Origin: Algoriphagus zhangzhouensis
Lineage (GTDB): Bacteria; Bacteroidota; Bacteroidia; Cytophagales; Cyclobacteriaceae
DNA: 64,000 nt
Direction: 5' to 3'
Assembly (NCBI RefSeq): GCF_900148515.1
Contig: NZ_FRXN01000007.1
Span: 62,001 to 126,000 of the forward strand
The translations under genes were made by a program, and so were the position numbers. Below are positions 7,466 to 14,834 of the stretch, in pieces (position 1 is the stretch's first letter; each line of letters starts with the position of its first letter). The notes under the pieces are model-generated. The model did no database searches, was not told the origin of the DNA, and saw nothing but the letters and a program-made list of their open reading frames with translations.

Positions 7466-10400
7466 TTATGAATTAGACAATGGAATTTCTACTATCACTC
7501 GTGTTCCTTGATTTTTGGCACTTTGCAGATTGATATAGCCCTTCAAAAGATCAACCAGATTTTTGGTAATCGCCATACCCAAACCGGTTCCTTCAAACTG
7601 TCTTTGATTCCCTGTACTTTCCTGCTCAAATGGCTGGAAAATTTTCGGCATAAAGTCCGTGGACATACCCACACCCTCATCCTCGATTTTCATTAATAAA
7701 GATCCATCTTGAGAATCGACTGTCACTTTAACGGTTCCAGACTCAGTGTATTTCAAGGAGTTACCGACCAAATTATTGAGAATCATTTCTAAGAATCTTT
7801 TGTCAGTTTCTCCTTTGATATCTTTCTTTTTGAAATCCAATTTCAATTGAATGCCCTTTCTTTGAGCATGAGCAAAAAACGGCTTCATGACTAAGGAAAT
7901 GAACTCTACAAAATCAACCTTTGTATAAACGACCTCCATTTTATTGGCCTCGATCTTTGCCATATCCAAAATCGAGGTAATCGTAGCCAAAAGTCTTTCG
8001 CCACTTTGAAGGATAATATCTAGCTCATCTAACAGCTTGGTATCATCCTTCCTGGTCATCATCACATGTTCCGTCCCTCCCAAAATCACATTGAGAGGAG
8101 TTCTGATTTCATGACTGACATTAGAAAGTAAACTGGTTTTGAAACGGTTCGCCTCCTCAGCCTTTTCTTTGGCTTCTCTTAAATTCTTTTCAATCTGTCT
8201 TTCTGCGGTTACATCTCGGAACATGGATAAAATAGTCTCTCCATCGCCACCCTCCGAGGAGATTTTTTTAGAATAAATTTCCATTTCTACATCAGCTCCA
8301 TTCCACACAAATTCAAGTTTCAATGTTTTTCCCTCCTCAGGGAGAATCAGCATTTCATTTTGATATTTTCTCAAAAAATCACAATCTCCAAAAATCTCAA
8401 TCAACTCTTTCCCTTCCAATAAAGTCGCCTCTGTTTGTACATAGCGAGCAAATGTAGGATTCGCAGCAATGATTTTTTGACCATTCACTGTCAAAAGCAT
8501 AGGATCCTTTGAGCTGTCCCAAACATTTTTAAACTGCTTTTCTGCAACTGCTTTTTCCTTATCTTTTTTACTCACAGTCGACTCCAAAACACCAAGTTTA
8601 TTCCCTTGATCAAAAAAGCTTTTGACAAAATACCCCACTGCAACCATGACAAGAGACACTAATGCCAAGAACCAGAATCTCATATAGAAAGGCCTCAAAA
8701 CAGTAAATTCTACGGATGTGACCAAAGGGGAAAAATGCTCACCTGCGTAGGATGCTTTGATTTCAAACTGATAATCTCCAGGAGGTAGTCTTGGGTAGAA
8801 GAACCTTTTTGCTTTGGGTTCTACCAAAACTTGCCAGGACTCTTCAAATCCTTTTAATCGCCAATGAACCCAAAGATCTTTCTCCTCATTGAATCCTACT
8901 GCTGAATATTCCAATTCAAGTGAATTTTGTTGGGATCCAGATCTCACATCCTCTAGCCCCATAATGGACTTACCTTCTAACTCAAATGATCTCAAAAAGA
9001 CTTTTGGGGTACCATTTGCAATAAATTTCTCTTGAGGTTTGAAAATTGAGAACCCGTCCAAGGTCCCGATCATAATCCTTCCATCCACCCCTTCCACCAA
9101 TGCTCCTCGATTAGTTTCATTATTGGCAAGCCCATTCATCTGATTGAATTGTTGGACTTCATTATTTTCAATTTTGAAAATACCATCATCAGTCCCCAAC
9201 CAAATGATTCCACTCGAGTCATGAAGAATAGAAAAAACAGGTCGCCCGATCTTTTCTCCTTCAATCAGGTAGTCTTGGACTTTTCCATCTTTGATTAGTT
9301 TCAGTCCAGATTCAGTTCCGAGCAAAATTTCGTCTTCAAGCTCTAGAAAATCGTATCCGTCAGCCAAAAGTAGGTTAGGAGTTGAAATTAGATTTTCAGT
9401 ATTTTCAATTCTCGAAGCTCGCATAATGATCGTCCTGCCATCGCGAAGCTTACCCGATTTTCTTAGATAATAGAACCGATGATTCATCAATTCTTCCAAT
9501 TCATCTTGAATGGAATTCTTGAACAAATCAGGTCCTCGATCATGAATAGATGCAAAATAAACCGCCTTGGGACTAGTGATCAGCAGACTATCTCCGTATA
9601 CATTTACCGATGAGATTTGTACATCAGTGGGCGGACTAAATACTTCAATTCGGTTTGCTGCGATATCATATCTCCCTACACCTCTAATATTGGAAGAGAA
9701 CCAAATAGCCTCATCGGCTTCTCTTGAGAAATTTACAATTCTACTATTTGGTATTATTCCTATTTCAGAATCCTTATATATATCCTGGATATCATATCGA
9801 GATATTTTTTGGATTCCATTATTATAGCCAAATAAATATTCGTCCCCTTTTACTAATGCAATTGCGGTTACTTCTTGGCTCATCAAGCCAGATTGTACTA
9901 CATCATAGTTTTGAAATGCCAGTGAATTCAAATTTGCCAATCCTCTTGCTGTGGCCATCCAAAGTATCCCTTCTCTATCAATCAAAAAGTCATGAAGGTA
10001 AAATACCCGAAACGTATATTCTAAATCTAATGCAATAGGACGGCGAGAACCGTAAGTTAGCTTATAGAGGTCCGAGTTGATATGGTAAAAAACGCTTCCT
10101 TTTGAGAATTCAAGTCCAAAATAGCTGTCCAAAAAATTAAAATTTTGCTTGAGACCTTGATCTAGGATTTCTTCTGGTGAAAACTGATCTGGTCCTTTAG
10201 CTAAATAATCAGCTCCTAAAAAATAATATTCGCCAGTATCTGGAGATTTTTTTGAAATTACAGGAGCACTTGAGACTTTTTTCAAATCCCATTCAATTTT
10301 CCTCAAATTACCATTCTCTAATATCAGCGTCCCTCTATCAAAGAAAAAGACCGGGGTTTCAGAATCCCCACCCAAATAGGTAAAAAAGCCAAATTCAGCC

Positions 10401-10900
10401 TGATCTTTTGAAAATCTCTGAGGACTTTCACCTTCTAACCAATAATAAAATCGACTTCCGACATCTAGTAAATATTCTTTGCTATTCCCCTTCCCACGAG
10501 TAGTAAATTTGATTCGAGGAAGGTTTACCAAAGAATCAATCCCTGTAAATTCTACATTCTCCCAACTTCCATAGCCACCTTTTAAAAAATTGCCAACTCC
10601 CCGATCATTATAAAGCCAAATCATACCATCCTCATCTTTATGGATGGTGATTTGAAAATCAAATTCAGAGTTTAGGCTATCCGCAAGTGAAAATGTCTCA
10701 ATACCGTCTGAATAAAAAACCCCTCTAGTAGTTGACATCCAAATCAGGCCCAGAGTATCCTGCTCCACCTGAAGGACGTTTTGGATAGGAAGTCGAATTC
10801 CCTTCGGATTGGTATTGTATTTAAAAGTCTGAGCAAAAACCCCAAAATTGACAAACAAAATCAGGGAGCAAATGAAGGCGCTCAGGTATCTAAATTTCAT
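7466..10900 (-). CDS. Propeller/Y_Y_Y sensor histidine kinase
   Basis: This 1144-aa membrane sensor has a signal peptide (ends FAQ, residue 24), then a long periplasmic region with repeated two-component-propeller motifs (LGLIWMSTTRGVFYSD, EGILWMATARGLANLN, GIIWLGTDDGIFKI). A Y_Y_Y domain follows at about residues 670-755 (WRLKGFEESW, RLPPGDYQFEIKA), then one membrane helix (about 760-780), a coiled coil, a PAS-like domain (about 810-905), HisKA with His930 in NVSHEIRTPL, and HATPase_c (N-box near 1042, G2 box GTGLGM near 1104). It lacks the receiver and AraC domains of the classical hybrid PUL regulators. The ligand is unknown. The receiver-kinase gene follows after 44 nt. Confidence 0.93.
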   Translation of the reverse strand: MKFRYLSAFICSLILFVNFGVFAQTFKYNTNPKGIRLPIQNVLQVEQDTLGLIWMSTTRGVFYSDGIETFSLADSLNSEFDFQITIHKDEDGMIWLYNDRGVGNFLKGGYGSWENVEFTGIDSLVNLPRIKFTTRGKGNSKEYLLDVGSRFYYWLEGESPQRFSKDQAEFGFFTYLGGDSETPVFFFDRGTLILENGNLRKIEWDLKKVSSAPVISKKSPDTGEYYFLGADYLAKGPDQFSPEEILDQGLKQNFNFLDSYFGLEFSKGSVFYHINSDLYKLTYGSRRPIALDLEYTFRVFYLHDFLIDREGILWMATARGLANLNSLAFQNYDVVQSGLMSQEVTAIALVKGDEYLFGYNNGIQKISRYDIQDIYKDSEIGIIPNSRIVNFSREADEAIWFSSNIRGVGRYDIAANRIEVFSPPTDVQISSVNVYGDSLLITSPKAVYFASIHDRGPDLFKNSIQDELEELMNHRFYYLRKSGKLRDGRTIIMRASRIENTENLISTPNLLLADGYDFLELEDEILLGTESGLKLIKDGKVQDYLIEGEKIGRPVFSILHDSSGIIWLGTDDGIFKIENNEVQQFNQMNGLANNETNRGALVEGVDGRIMIGTLDGFSIFKPQEKFIANGTPKVFLRSFELEGKSIMGLEDVRSGSQQNSLELEYSAVGFNEEKDLWVHWRLKGFEESWQVLVEPKAKRFFYPRLPPGDYQFEIKASYAGEHFSPLVTSVEFTVLRPFYMRFWFLALVSLVMVAVGYFVKSFFDQGNKLGVLESTVSKKDKEKAVAEKQFKNVWDSSKDPMLLTVNGQKIIAANPTFARYVQTEATLLEGKELIEIFGDCDFLRKYQNEMLILPEEGKTLKLEFVWNGADVEMEIYSKKISSEGGDGETILSMFRDVTAERQIEKNLREAKEKAEEANRFKTSLLSNVSHEIRTPLNVILGGTEHVMMTRKDDTKLLDELDIILQSGERLLATITSILDMAKIEANKMEVVYTKVDFVEFISLVMKPFFAHAQRKGIQLKLDFKKKDIKGETDKRFLEMILNNLVGNSLKYTESGTVKVTVDSQDGSLLMKIEDEGVGMSTDFMPKIFQPFEQESTGNQRQFEGTGLGMAITKNLVDLLKGYINLQSAKNQGTRVIVEIPLSNS

Positions 10901-10962
10901 AACAGCTAAATTATGAAAAGATGCCGTATGTCAAATTAGATAGAGAATGTTAATATATTCTT

Positions 10963-10991
10963 TTGTCAGCGGGCGGTTTCTCTTATTTTTG
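10963..10991 (+). promoter_or_regulatory. sucD promoter; decides the sucD start
   Basis: TTG at 10963-10965, an 18-nt spacer and TATTTTTG at 10984-10991 match TTG-n17-23-TAnnTTTG exactly. Transcription would begin near 10997. The in-frame GTG at 10991 lies inside the -7 box, so it cannot be the usual start; the ATG at 11015 is. Confidence 0.7.
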
Positions 10992-11014
10992 TGGCAAACT
11001 TTAAAATACGACGC

Positions 11015-11896
11015 ATGAGTGTACTAGTCAATAAAAATTCCAAGGTAATCGTTCAAGGATTCACCGGATCTGAGGGCTCTTTTCACGCACAGCAAATGAT
11101 CGAGTACGGAACCAACGTAGTTGGTGGTGTAACTCCAGGCAAAGGAGGCTCTACGCATTTGGAAAAGCCAGTTTTTAATTCTGTTGAAGAAGCCGTTCAA
11201 AAGACTGGTGCAGATACATCTATTATTTTCGTACCACCAGCTTTCGCAGGTGATGCAATCATGGAAGCAGCTGATGCTGGTATCAAAGTGATCATTGCTA
11301 TCACCGAAGGAATCCCAGTTGCAGATATGATGAAAGCTAAGCCTTACATCAAAGAAAGAGGCGCTACCCTAATCGGTCCTAACTGCCCAGGAGTAATTAC
11401 TCCAGGTGAAGCAAAGGTTGGTATCATGCCAGGTTTTGTATTTAAGCAAGGTAGAATCGGTATCGTTTCTAAGTCTGGTACTTTGACTTACGAAGCTGCT
11501 GACCAAGTTGCAAAAGCAGGTCTAGGTGTATCTACGGCAATCGGTATCGGTGGTGATCCTATCATCGGAACTTCTACCAAGCAAGCTGTTGAATTGCTTA
11601 TGAATGATCCTGAAACCGACGCGATCGTAATGATCGGTGAAATCGGAGGTAACTACGAAGCTGAAGCGGCTAAGTGGATCAAAGAAACTGGAAACAAGAA
11701 GCCTGTTGTAGGTTTCATCGCTGGCCAAACAGCGCCTCCAGGTAGAAGAATGGGCCACGCTGGAGCGATCATCGGTGGAGCTGATGATACTGCAGCTGCT
11801 AAAATGAGAATCATGAGAGAAAATGGCATCCACGTAGTAGAATCTCCAGCTGAGATTGGTGCTACTATGGCAAAAGCTTTGGGTGTTGATGCTTAA
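11015..11896 (+). CDS. sucD: Succinyl-CoA synthetase (ADP-forming) alpha subunit
   Basis: This is the TCA-cycle enzyme subunit that binds CoA and carries the phospho-histidine in the conversion of succinyl-CoA to succinate with ATP formation. From the chosen start it has 293 aa. It contains the Rossmann-like N-terminal CoA-binding segment (VQGFTGSEGSFH), GGVTPGKGG, IGPNCPGVI, SKSGTLTYE, and the active-site loop GRRMGHAGAII with the phosphorylated His. The start at 11015 (MSVLVNKNSK) is chosen because a longer reading frame would begin inside the promoter. The beta subunit gene is not next to it, so sucC must lie elsewhere. It is followed by a strong terminator. Confidence 0.97.
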   Translation: MSVLVNKNSKVIVQGFTGSEGSFHAQQMIEYGTNVVGGVTPGKGGSTHLEKPVFNSVEEAVQKTGADTSIIFVPPAFAGDAIMEAADAGIKVIIAITEGIPVADMMKAKPYIKERGATLIGPNCPGVITPGEAKVGIMPGFVFKQGRIGIVSKSGTLTYEAADQVAKAGLGVSTAIGIGGDPIIGTSTKQAVELLMNDPETDAIVMIGEIGGNYEAEAAKWIKETGNKKPVVGFIAGQTAPPGRRMGHAGAIIGGADDTAAAKMRIMRENGIHVVESPAEIGATMAKALGVDA

Positions 11897-11905
11897 ATAA
11901 TTTGT

Positions 11906-11931
11906 CCGATGCCGGATGCCGGATGTCGGAT
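11906..11931 (+). repeat. Short CCGGATG direct repeats
   Basis: Between the sucD stop and its terminator are three near-identical heptamers (GCCGGAT, GCCGGAT, GTCGGAT) preceded by TCCGAT. I cannot tell whether it is a dispersed element; it codes for nothing. Confidence 0.5.
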
Positions 11932-11934
11932 ATT

Positions 11935-11970
11935 AAAAGCCGCTTCGATTGATTTCGAAGCGGCTTTTTT
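11935..11970 (+). terminator. Terminator after sucD
   Basis: AAAAGCCGCTTCGA (11935-11948) pairs perfectly with TCGAAGCGGCTTTT (11955-11968), with a 6-nt loop and a run of six T. The A-run makes it potentially bidirectional. Confidence 0.92.
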
Positions 11971-12005
11971 ATGATTTCAAACTTCAGAATTCATATTTAA
12001 AAATT

Positions 12006-12013
12006 TACCTTTG
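12006..12013 (+). promoter_or_regulatory. -7 box of the ABC-F gene; decides its start
   Basis: TACCTTTG matches TAnnTTTG and lies 19 nt before the ATG at 12033. The reading frame is open upstream to 11949, but that part overlaps the sucD terminator and this box, so the start at 12033 (MISVDNV) is preferred. No clear TTG -33 element is visible. Confidence 0.5.
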
Positions 12014-12032
12014 CGCCTTCAATTCCGATAAT

Positions 12033-13664
12033 ATGATTTCAGTTGACAATGTAACTGTCCAGCATAGCGGCAGCGCACTCTTCAGTAATATTTCCTTTAC
12101 CATCAATGAAAATGATAAAATCGCCTTGATGGGTAAAAATGGAGCAGGTAAATCTACTCTATTGAAAATTATTGCAGGGCAATCCAAACCTACTTCTGGA
12201 GCTGTTTCCGCCCCAAAGGACTATGTCGTTGCTTATTTGCCTCAGCACCTTTTGACCAGTGACGATTGTACCGTCATGGAAGAAACTGCCAAAGCATTTG
12301 CTTCATACCTGAACATGAAGGCGGAAATTGATCATATCAATGAGGAACTGACCGTAAGGACCGATTACGAATCTGAAGAATATTACAAGCTCATTGAGAA
12401 AGTCTCTGAACTCAGCGAGAAGTTTTATGCCATCGAGGAGGTCAACTATGAAGCTGAAGTAGAAAAAGTATTATTGGGATTGGGATTTGAAAGAGATGAT
12501 TTGACTCGCTCCACTTCAGAGTTTTCTGGTGGATGGAGAATGCGTATCGAATTGGCAAAAATACTCCTTCAAAAACCTGATTTGATTCTTTTGGATGAAC
12601 CTACCAACCACCTGGACATAGAATCCATTCAATGGCTGGAGGAATTCCTAATGAATAAGGCCAAAGCTGTAGTTGTGATTTCCCACGATAGAGCTTTTGT
12701 GGACAATATCACTACTCGAACTATCGAGGTGACTATGGGTCGTATCTACGACTACAAAGCCAAGTATTCTCACTATTTGGAACTGAGAAAAGAAAGAAGA
12801 GAGCAGCAGCAAAAGCAATTCGAGGAACAGCAGAAGTTTATAGCTGAGACTACTCAATTCATTGAGCGATTCAAAGGAACTTATTCCAAAACACTTCAGG
12901 TACAGTCTCGAGTGAAAATGCTGGAGAAACTGGATATCGTTGAGGTGGATGAGGTTGATACTTCTGCTTTGAAATTGAGATTCCCTCCTTCTCCAAGATC
13001 TGGTAAATACCCGGTAATCGTCGATGAAATGAGCAAATCTTATGGAGACCATGTGGTTTTCAAAGATGCTTCCATGACCATTGAGCAGGGACAGAAAGTT
13101 GCTTTCGTCGGAAAAAACGGAGAAGGTAAATCCACCATGATCAAAGCTATCATGGGAGAGATAGACTTTGAAGGAAAATGTGAATTGGGTCATAATGCCA
13201 TGATTGGCTATTTCGCCCAAAATCAGGCTTCACTTTTGGATGAAAGCCTGACCATTTTTGAAACGATCGATCACATTGCCGTTGGAGAAATCCGAACTAA
13301 GATCAAAGATATCTTAGGAGCCTTTATGTTCAAAGGTGACGATATCAACAAGAAAGTGAAGGTACTTTCCGGTGGAGAAAAAACCCGATTGGCCATGATC
13401 AAACTATTGTTGGAGCCAGTGAACTTGTTGATTCTCGATGAACCGACCAACCATTTGGACATGAAAACCAAAGACATCATCAAAGATGCATTAAAGGCAT
13501 TTGACGGTACTTTGGTCGTAGTTTCTCACGACAGGGACTTCTTGGATGGATTGGTAACCAAAGTTTTTGAATTCGGCAACAAACGAGTAAAAGAGCACTT
13601 CGAGGATATCAATGGATTCTTGAGAAACAAGAAGATTGAGAATTTGAAAGAAGTAGAGAGGTAG
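12033..13664 (+). CDS. ABC-F family ATPase (ribosome-associated)
   Basis: This soluble 543-aa protein has two ABC domains in tandem and no membrane segment, the mark of ABC-F proteins that bind the ribosomal E site and act in translation or antibiotic protection. Domain 1 has Walker A GKNGAGKST, signature FSGGWRMR and Walker B LILLDEPTNHLD; domain 2 has GKNGEGKST, LSGGEKTRL and LLILDEPTNHLD. Between them lies a charged linker (about residues 235-310, rich in Arg, Glu and Gln), where the P-site tRNA interaction motif sits in this family. It resembles the housekeeping YbiT/Uup-type members more than resistance factors. It is monocistronic. Confidence 0.93.
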   Translation: MISVDNVTVQHSGSALFSNISFTINENDKIALMGKNGAGKSTLLKIIAGQSKPTSGAVSAPKDYVVAYLPQHLLTSDDCTVMEETAKAFASYLNMKAEIDHINEELTVRTDYESEEYYKLIEKVSELSEKFYAIEEVNYEAEVEKVLLGLGFERDDLTRSTSEFSGGWRMRIELAKILLQKPDLILLDEPTNHLDIESIQWLEEFLMNKAKAVVVISHDRAFVDNITTRTIEVTMGRIYDYKAKYSHYLELRKERREQQQKQFEEQQKFIAETTQFIERFKGTYSKTLQVQSRVKMLEKLDIVEVDEVDTSALKLRFPPSPRSGKYPVIVDEMSKSYGDHVVFKDASMTIEQGQKVAFVGKNGEGKSTMIKAIMGEIDFEGKCELGHNAMIGYFAQNQASLLDESLTIFETIDHIAVGEIRTKIKDILGAFMFKGDDINKKVKVLSGGEKTRLAMIKLLLEPVNLLILDEPTNHLDMKTKDIIKDALKAFDGTLVVVSHDRDFLDGLVTKVFEFGNKRVKEHFEDINGFLRNKKIENLKEVER

Positions 13665-13688
13665 TACTTTTTGTAAGCAGTAATATTT

Positions 13689-13734
13689 GTAAACGGTAAG
13701 TAGTGATCGATGCAACTCACTACTTACCGTTTAC
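13689..13734. terminator. 18-bp perfect inverted repeat between convergent genes
   Basis: GTAAACGGTAAGTAGTGA (13689-13706) and its exact reverse complement (13717-13734) flank a 10-nt loop. It sits between the ABC-F stop and the NIPSNAP stop and probably ends transcription in both directions, though the T-run (CTTTTTC from 13741) is detached by several bases. Its length and sequence also suit a dispersed palindromic element. Confidence 0.65.
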
Positions 13735-13746
13735 GACTTACTTTTT

Positions 13747-14496
13747 CTATTTCATCGGAGAGAAAGGCAAAGTTTTCAAAAATTTCGCATCGACTTTTTC
13801 TACAATCTTTCCATTTTCTTCAGAAGCATCTCGGGCCTTGATCCATTCTGGGTCTTTTCTGAAGTTATCAAAAGCTGTCTCATAGGCTTGTTGATTGGAA
13901 TCACCCAAGAAATAAACCAGCTTTGGCTGACTTCCATCTTTTTCGACAGTCAGAAAATACATGTAGTTTTTCAGCCCCTGCTTCTCAAAAAGGTCTTGGG
14001 TATGGTTTCTAAATCTAGCCTGCAAATCATTAATTTTTCCATCATAACAATAATAAGTCCTCAACTGAAAAATCCCACTTGGACTTGGAATCGGATGATC
14101 ATTTAGCCCAGGAGCTTTGATCATAAAAACTTCCTGCACCTCACGAACTAACCTGCCATTTTCGATGGACTCCTGATATACTTTTTGCCACTCAGGATCA
14201 TTACTAAATGCTTGCCACATTCGATCTCGGGCCTTGGCATCCGGGTATCCTAAAATATAAGTCAATGTATTGTCGGATTCTTCCACTGGAAGCCAATAGA
14301 TGATGTTTTCCATCCCAAGCCTTTCAAAAATGGCCATCGTATGATTCTGGAACCGCTTTACTAAATCAGGCATTTTACCATCATTTGCGGTATAAGTTCT
14401 CATTTCGAAGTAATTGGAATTCATCTGATCCAATTGTTGGGCTATACCAGAAAAGGAAATCATAAGCATCAGTCCAATTAGATAGATATTCTTCAT
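13747..14496 (-). CDS. Secreted NIPSNAP family protein
   Basis: This 249-aa protein has a signal peptide (ends near IAQQ, residue 20) and two tandem copies of the NIPSNAP dimeric alpha/beta-barrel domain. The first begins with FEMRTYTANDGKMPDLVKRF (about residues 30-120) and the second with FQLRTYYCYDGKINDLQARF (about 142-240). Each carries the typical stretches NHTMAIFERLGM / NHTQDLFEKQGL and WQAFSNDPEW / FDNFRKDPEW. Function is poorly defined in bacteria. It appears monocistronic, and I see no cofactor motif. Confidence 0.88.
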   Translation of the reverse strand: MKNIYLIGLMLMISFSGIAQQLDQMNSNYFEMRTYTANDGKMPDLVKRFQNHTMAIFERLGMENIIYWLPVEESDNTLTYILGYPDAKARDRMWQAFSNDPEWQKVYQESIENGRLVREVQEVFMIKAPGLNDHPIPSPSGIFQLRTYYCYDGKINDLQARFRNHTQDLFEKQGLKNYMYFLTVEKDGSQPKLVYFLGDSNQQAYETAFDNFRKDPEWIKARDASEENGKIVEKVDAKFLKTLPFSPMK

Positions 14497-14565
14497 GGGT
14501 TTAAGGGTTTTTGTTAGGCTTTCAATTTACCTTAAAATCAATCACCCTCAAGCACCACAAATAAA

Positions 14566-14592
14566 AATACCTGACCGGTTGGGTCAGGTATT
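14566..14592 (-). terminator. Terminator after the ispG operon
   Basis: AATACCTGACC (14566-14576) pairs with GGTCAGGTATT (14582-14592) around a 5-nt loop. On the minus strand it is followed by a T-rich tract, ending the SDR-ispG-small protein transcript. Confidence 0.85.
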
Positions 14593-14609
14593 GATAATGT
14601 TTTGTTTAT

Positions 14610-14804
14610 TTAAATGAACCGCTTGACAGTCCAAATAATCAAAGCGAGGAGGAAAATGACTATGGAAATCTTATTGATCCCATGCATCATTCTCAAATTA
14701 AAGCTAGTAGGCTTGGAGGGATCAGGCTTTTGAAAAACCCGGATAAAGTAGTTGCCTACCTCTCCCAATTTGAAAAACTCTTTTACTTTATTTTCTTCGG
14801 CCAT
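14610..14804 (-). CDS. Small membrane protein, DUF6728-like
   Basis: This 64-aa protein has a conserved-looking cytoplasmic part (KEFFKLGEVGNYFIRVFQKPDP, FNLRMMHGINKISI) followed by one membrane helix at about residues 46-61. I associate this pattern with the small DUF6728 proteins of Bacteroidota, from memory. It lies 30 nt downstream of ispG and before the terminator, so it is co-transcribed with it. Function is unknown. Confidence 0.75.
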   Translation of the reverse strand: MAEENKVKEFFKLGEVGNYFIRVFQKPDPSKPTSFNLRMMHGINKISIVIFLLALIIWTVKRFI

Positions 14805-14834
14805 AGCTTCATATTGTTAACTCATTCAATAAAC

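Noticed and set aside
10991..11014. GTG start for sucD at 10991
   Set aside because: It lies in the -7 promoter box; the protein family starts at the ATG at 11015.
12648..13220. 190-aa minus-strand frame inside the ABC-F gene
   Set aside because: Antisense shadow of a well-supported ABC-F gene.
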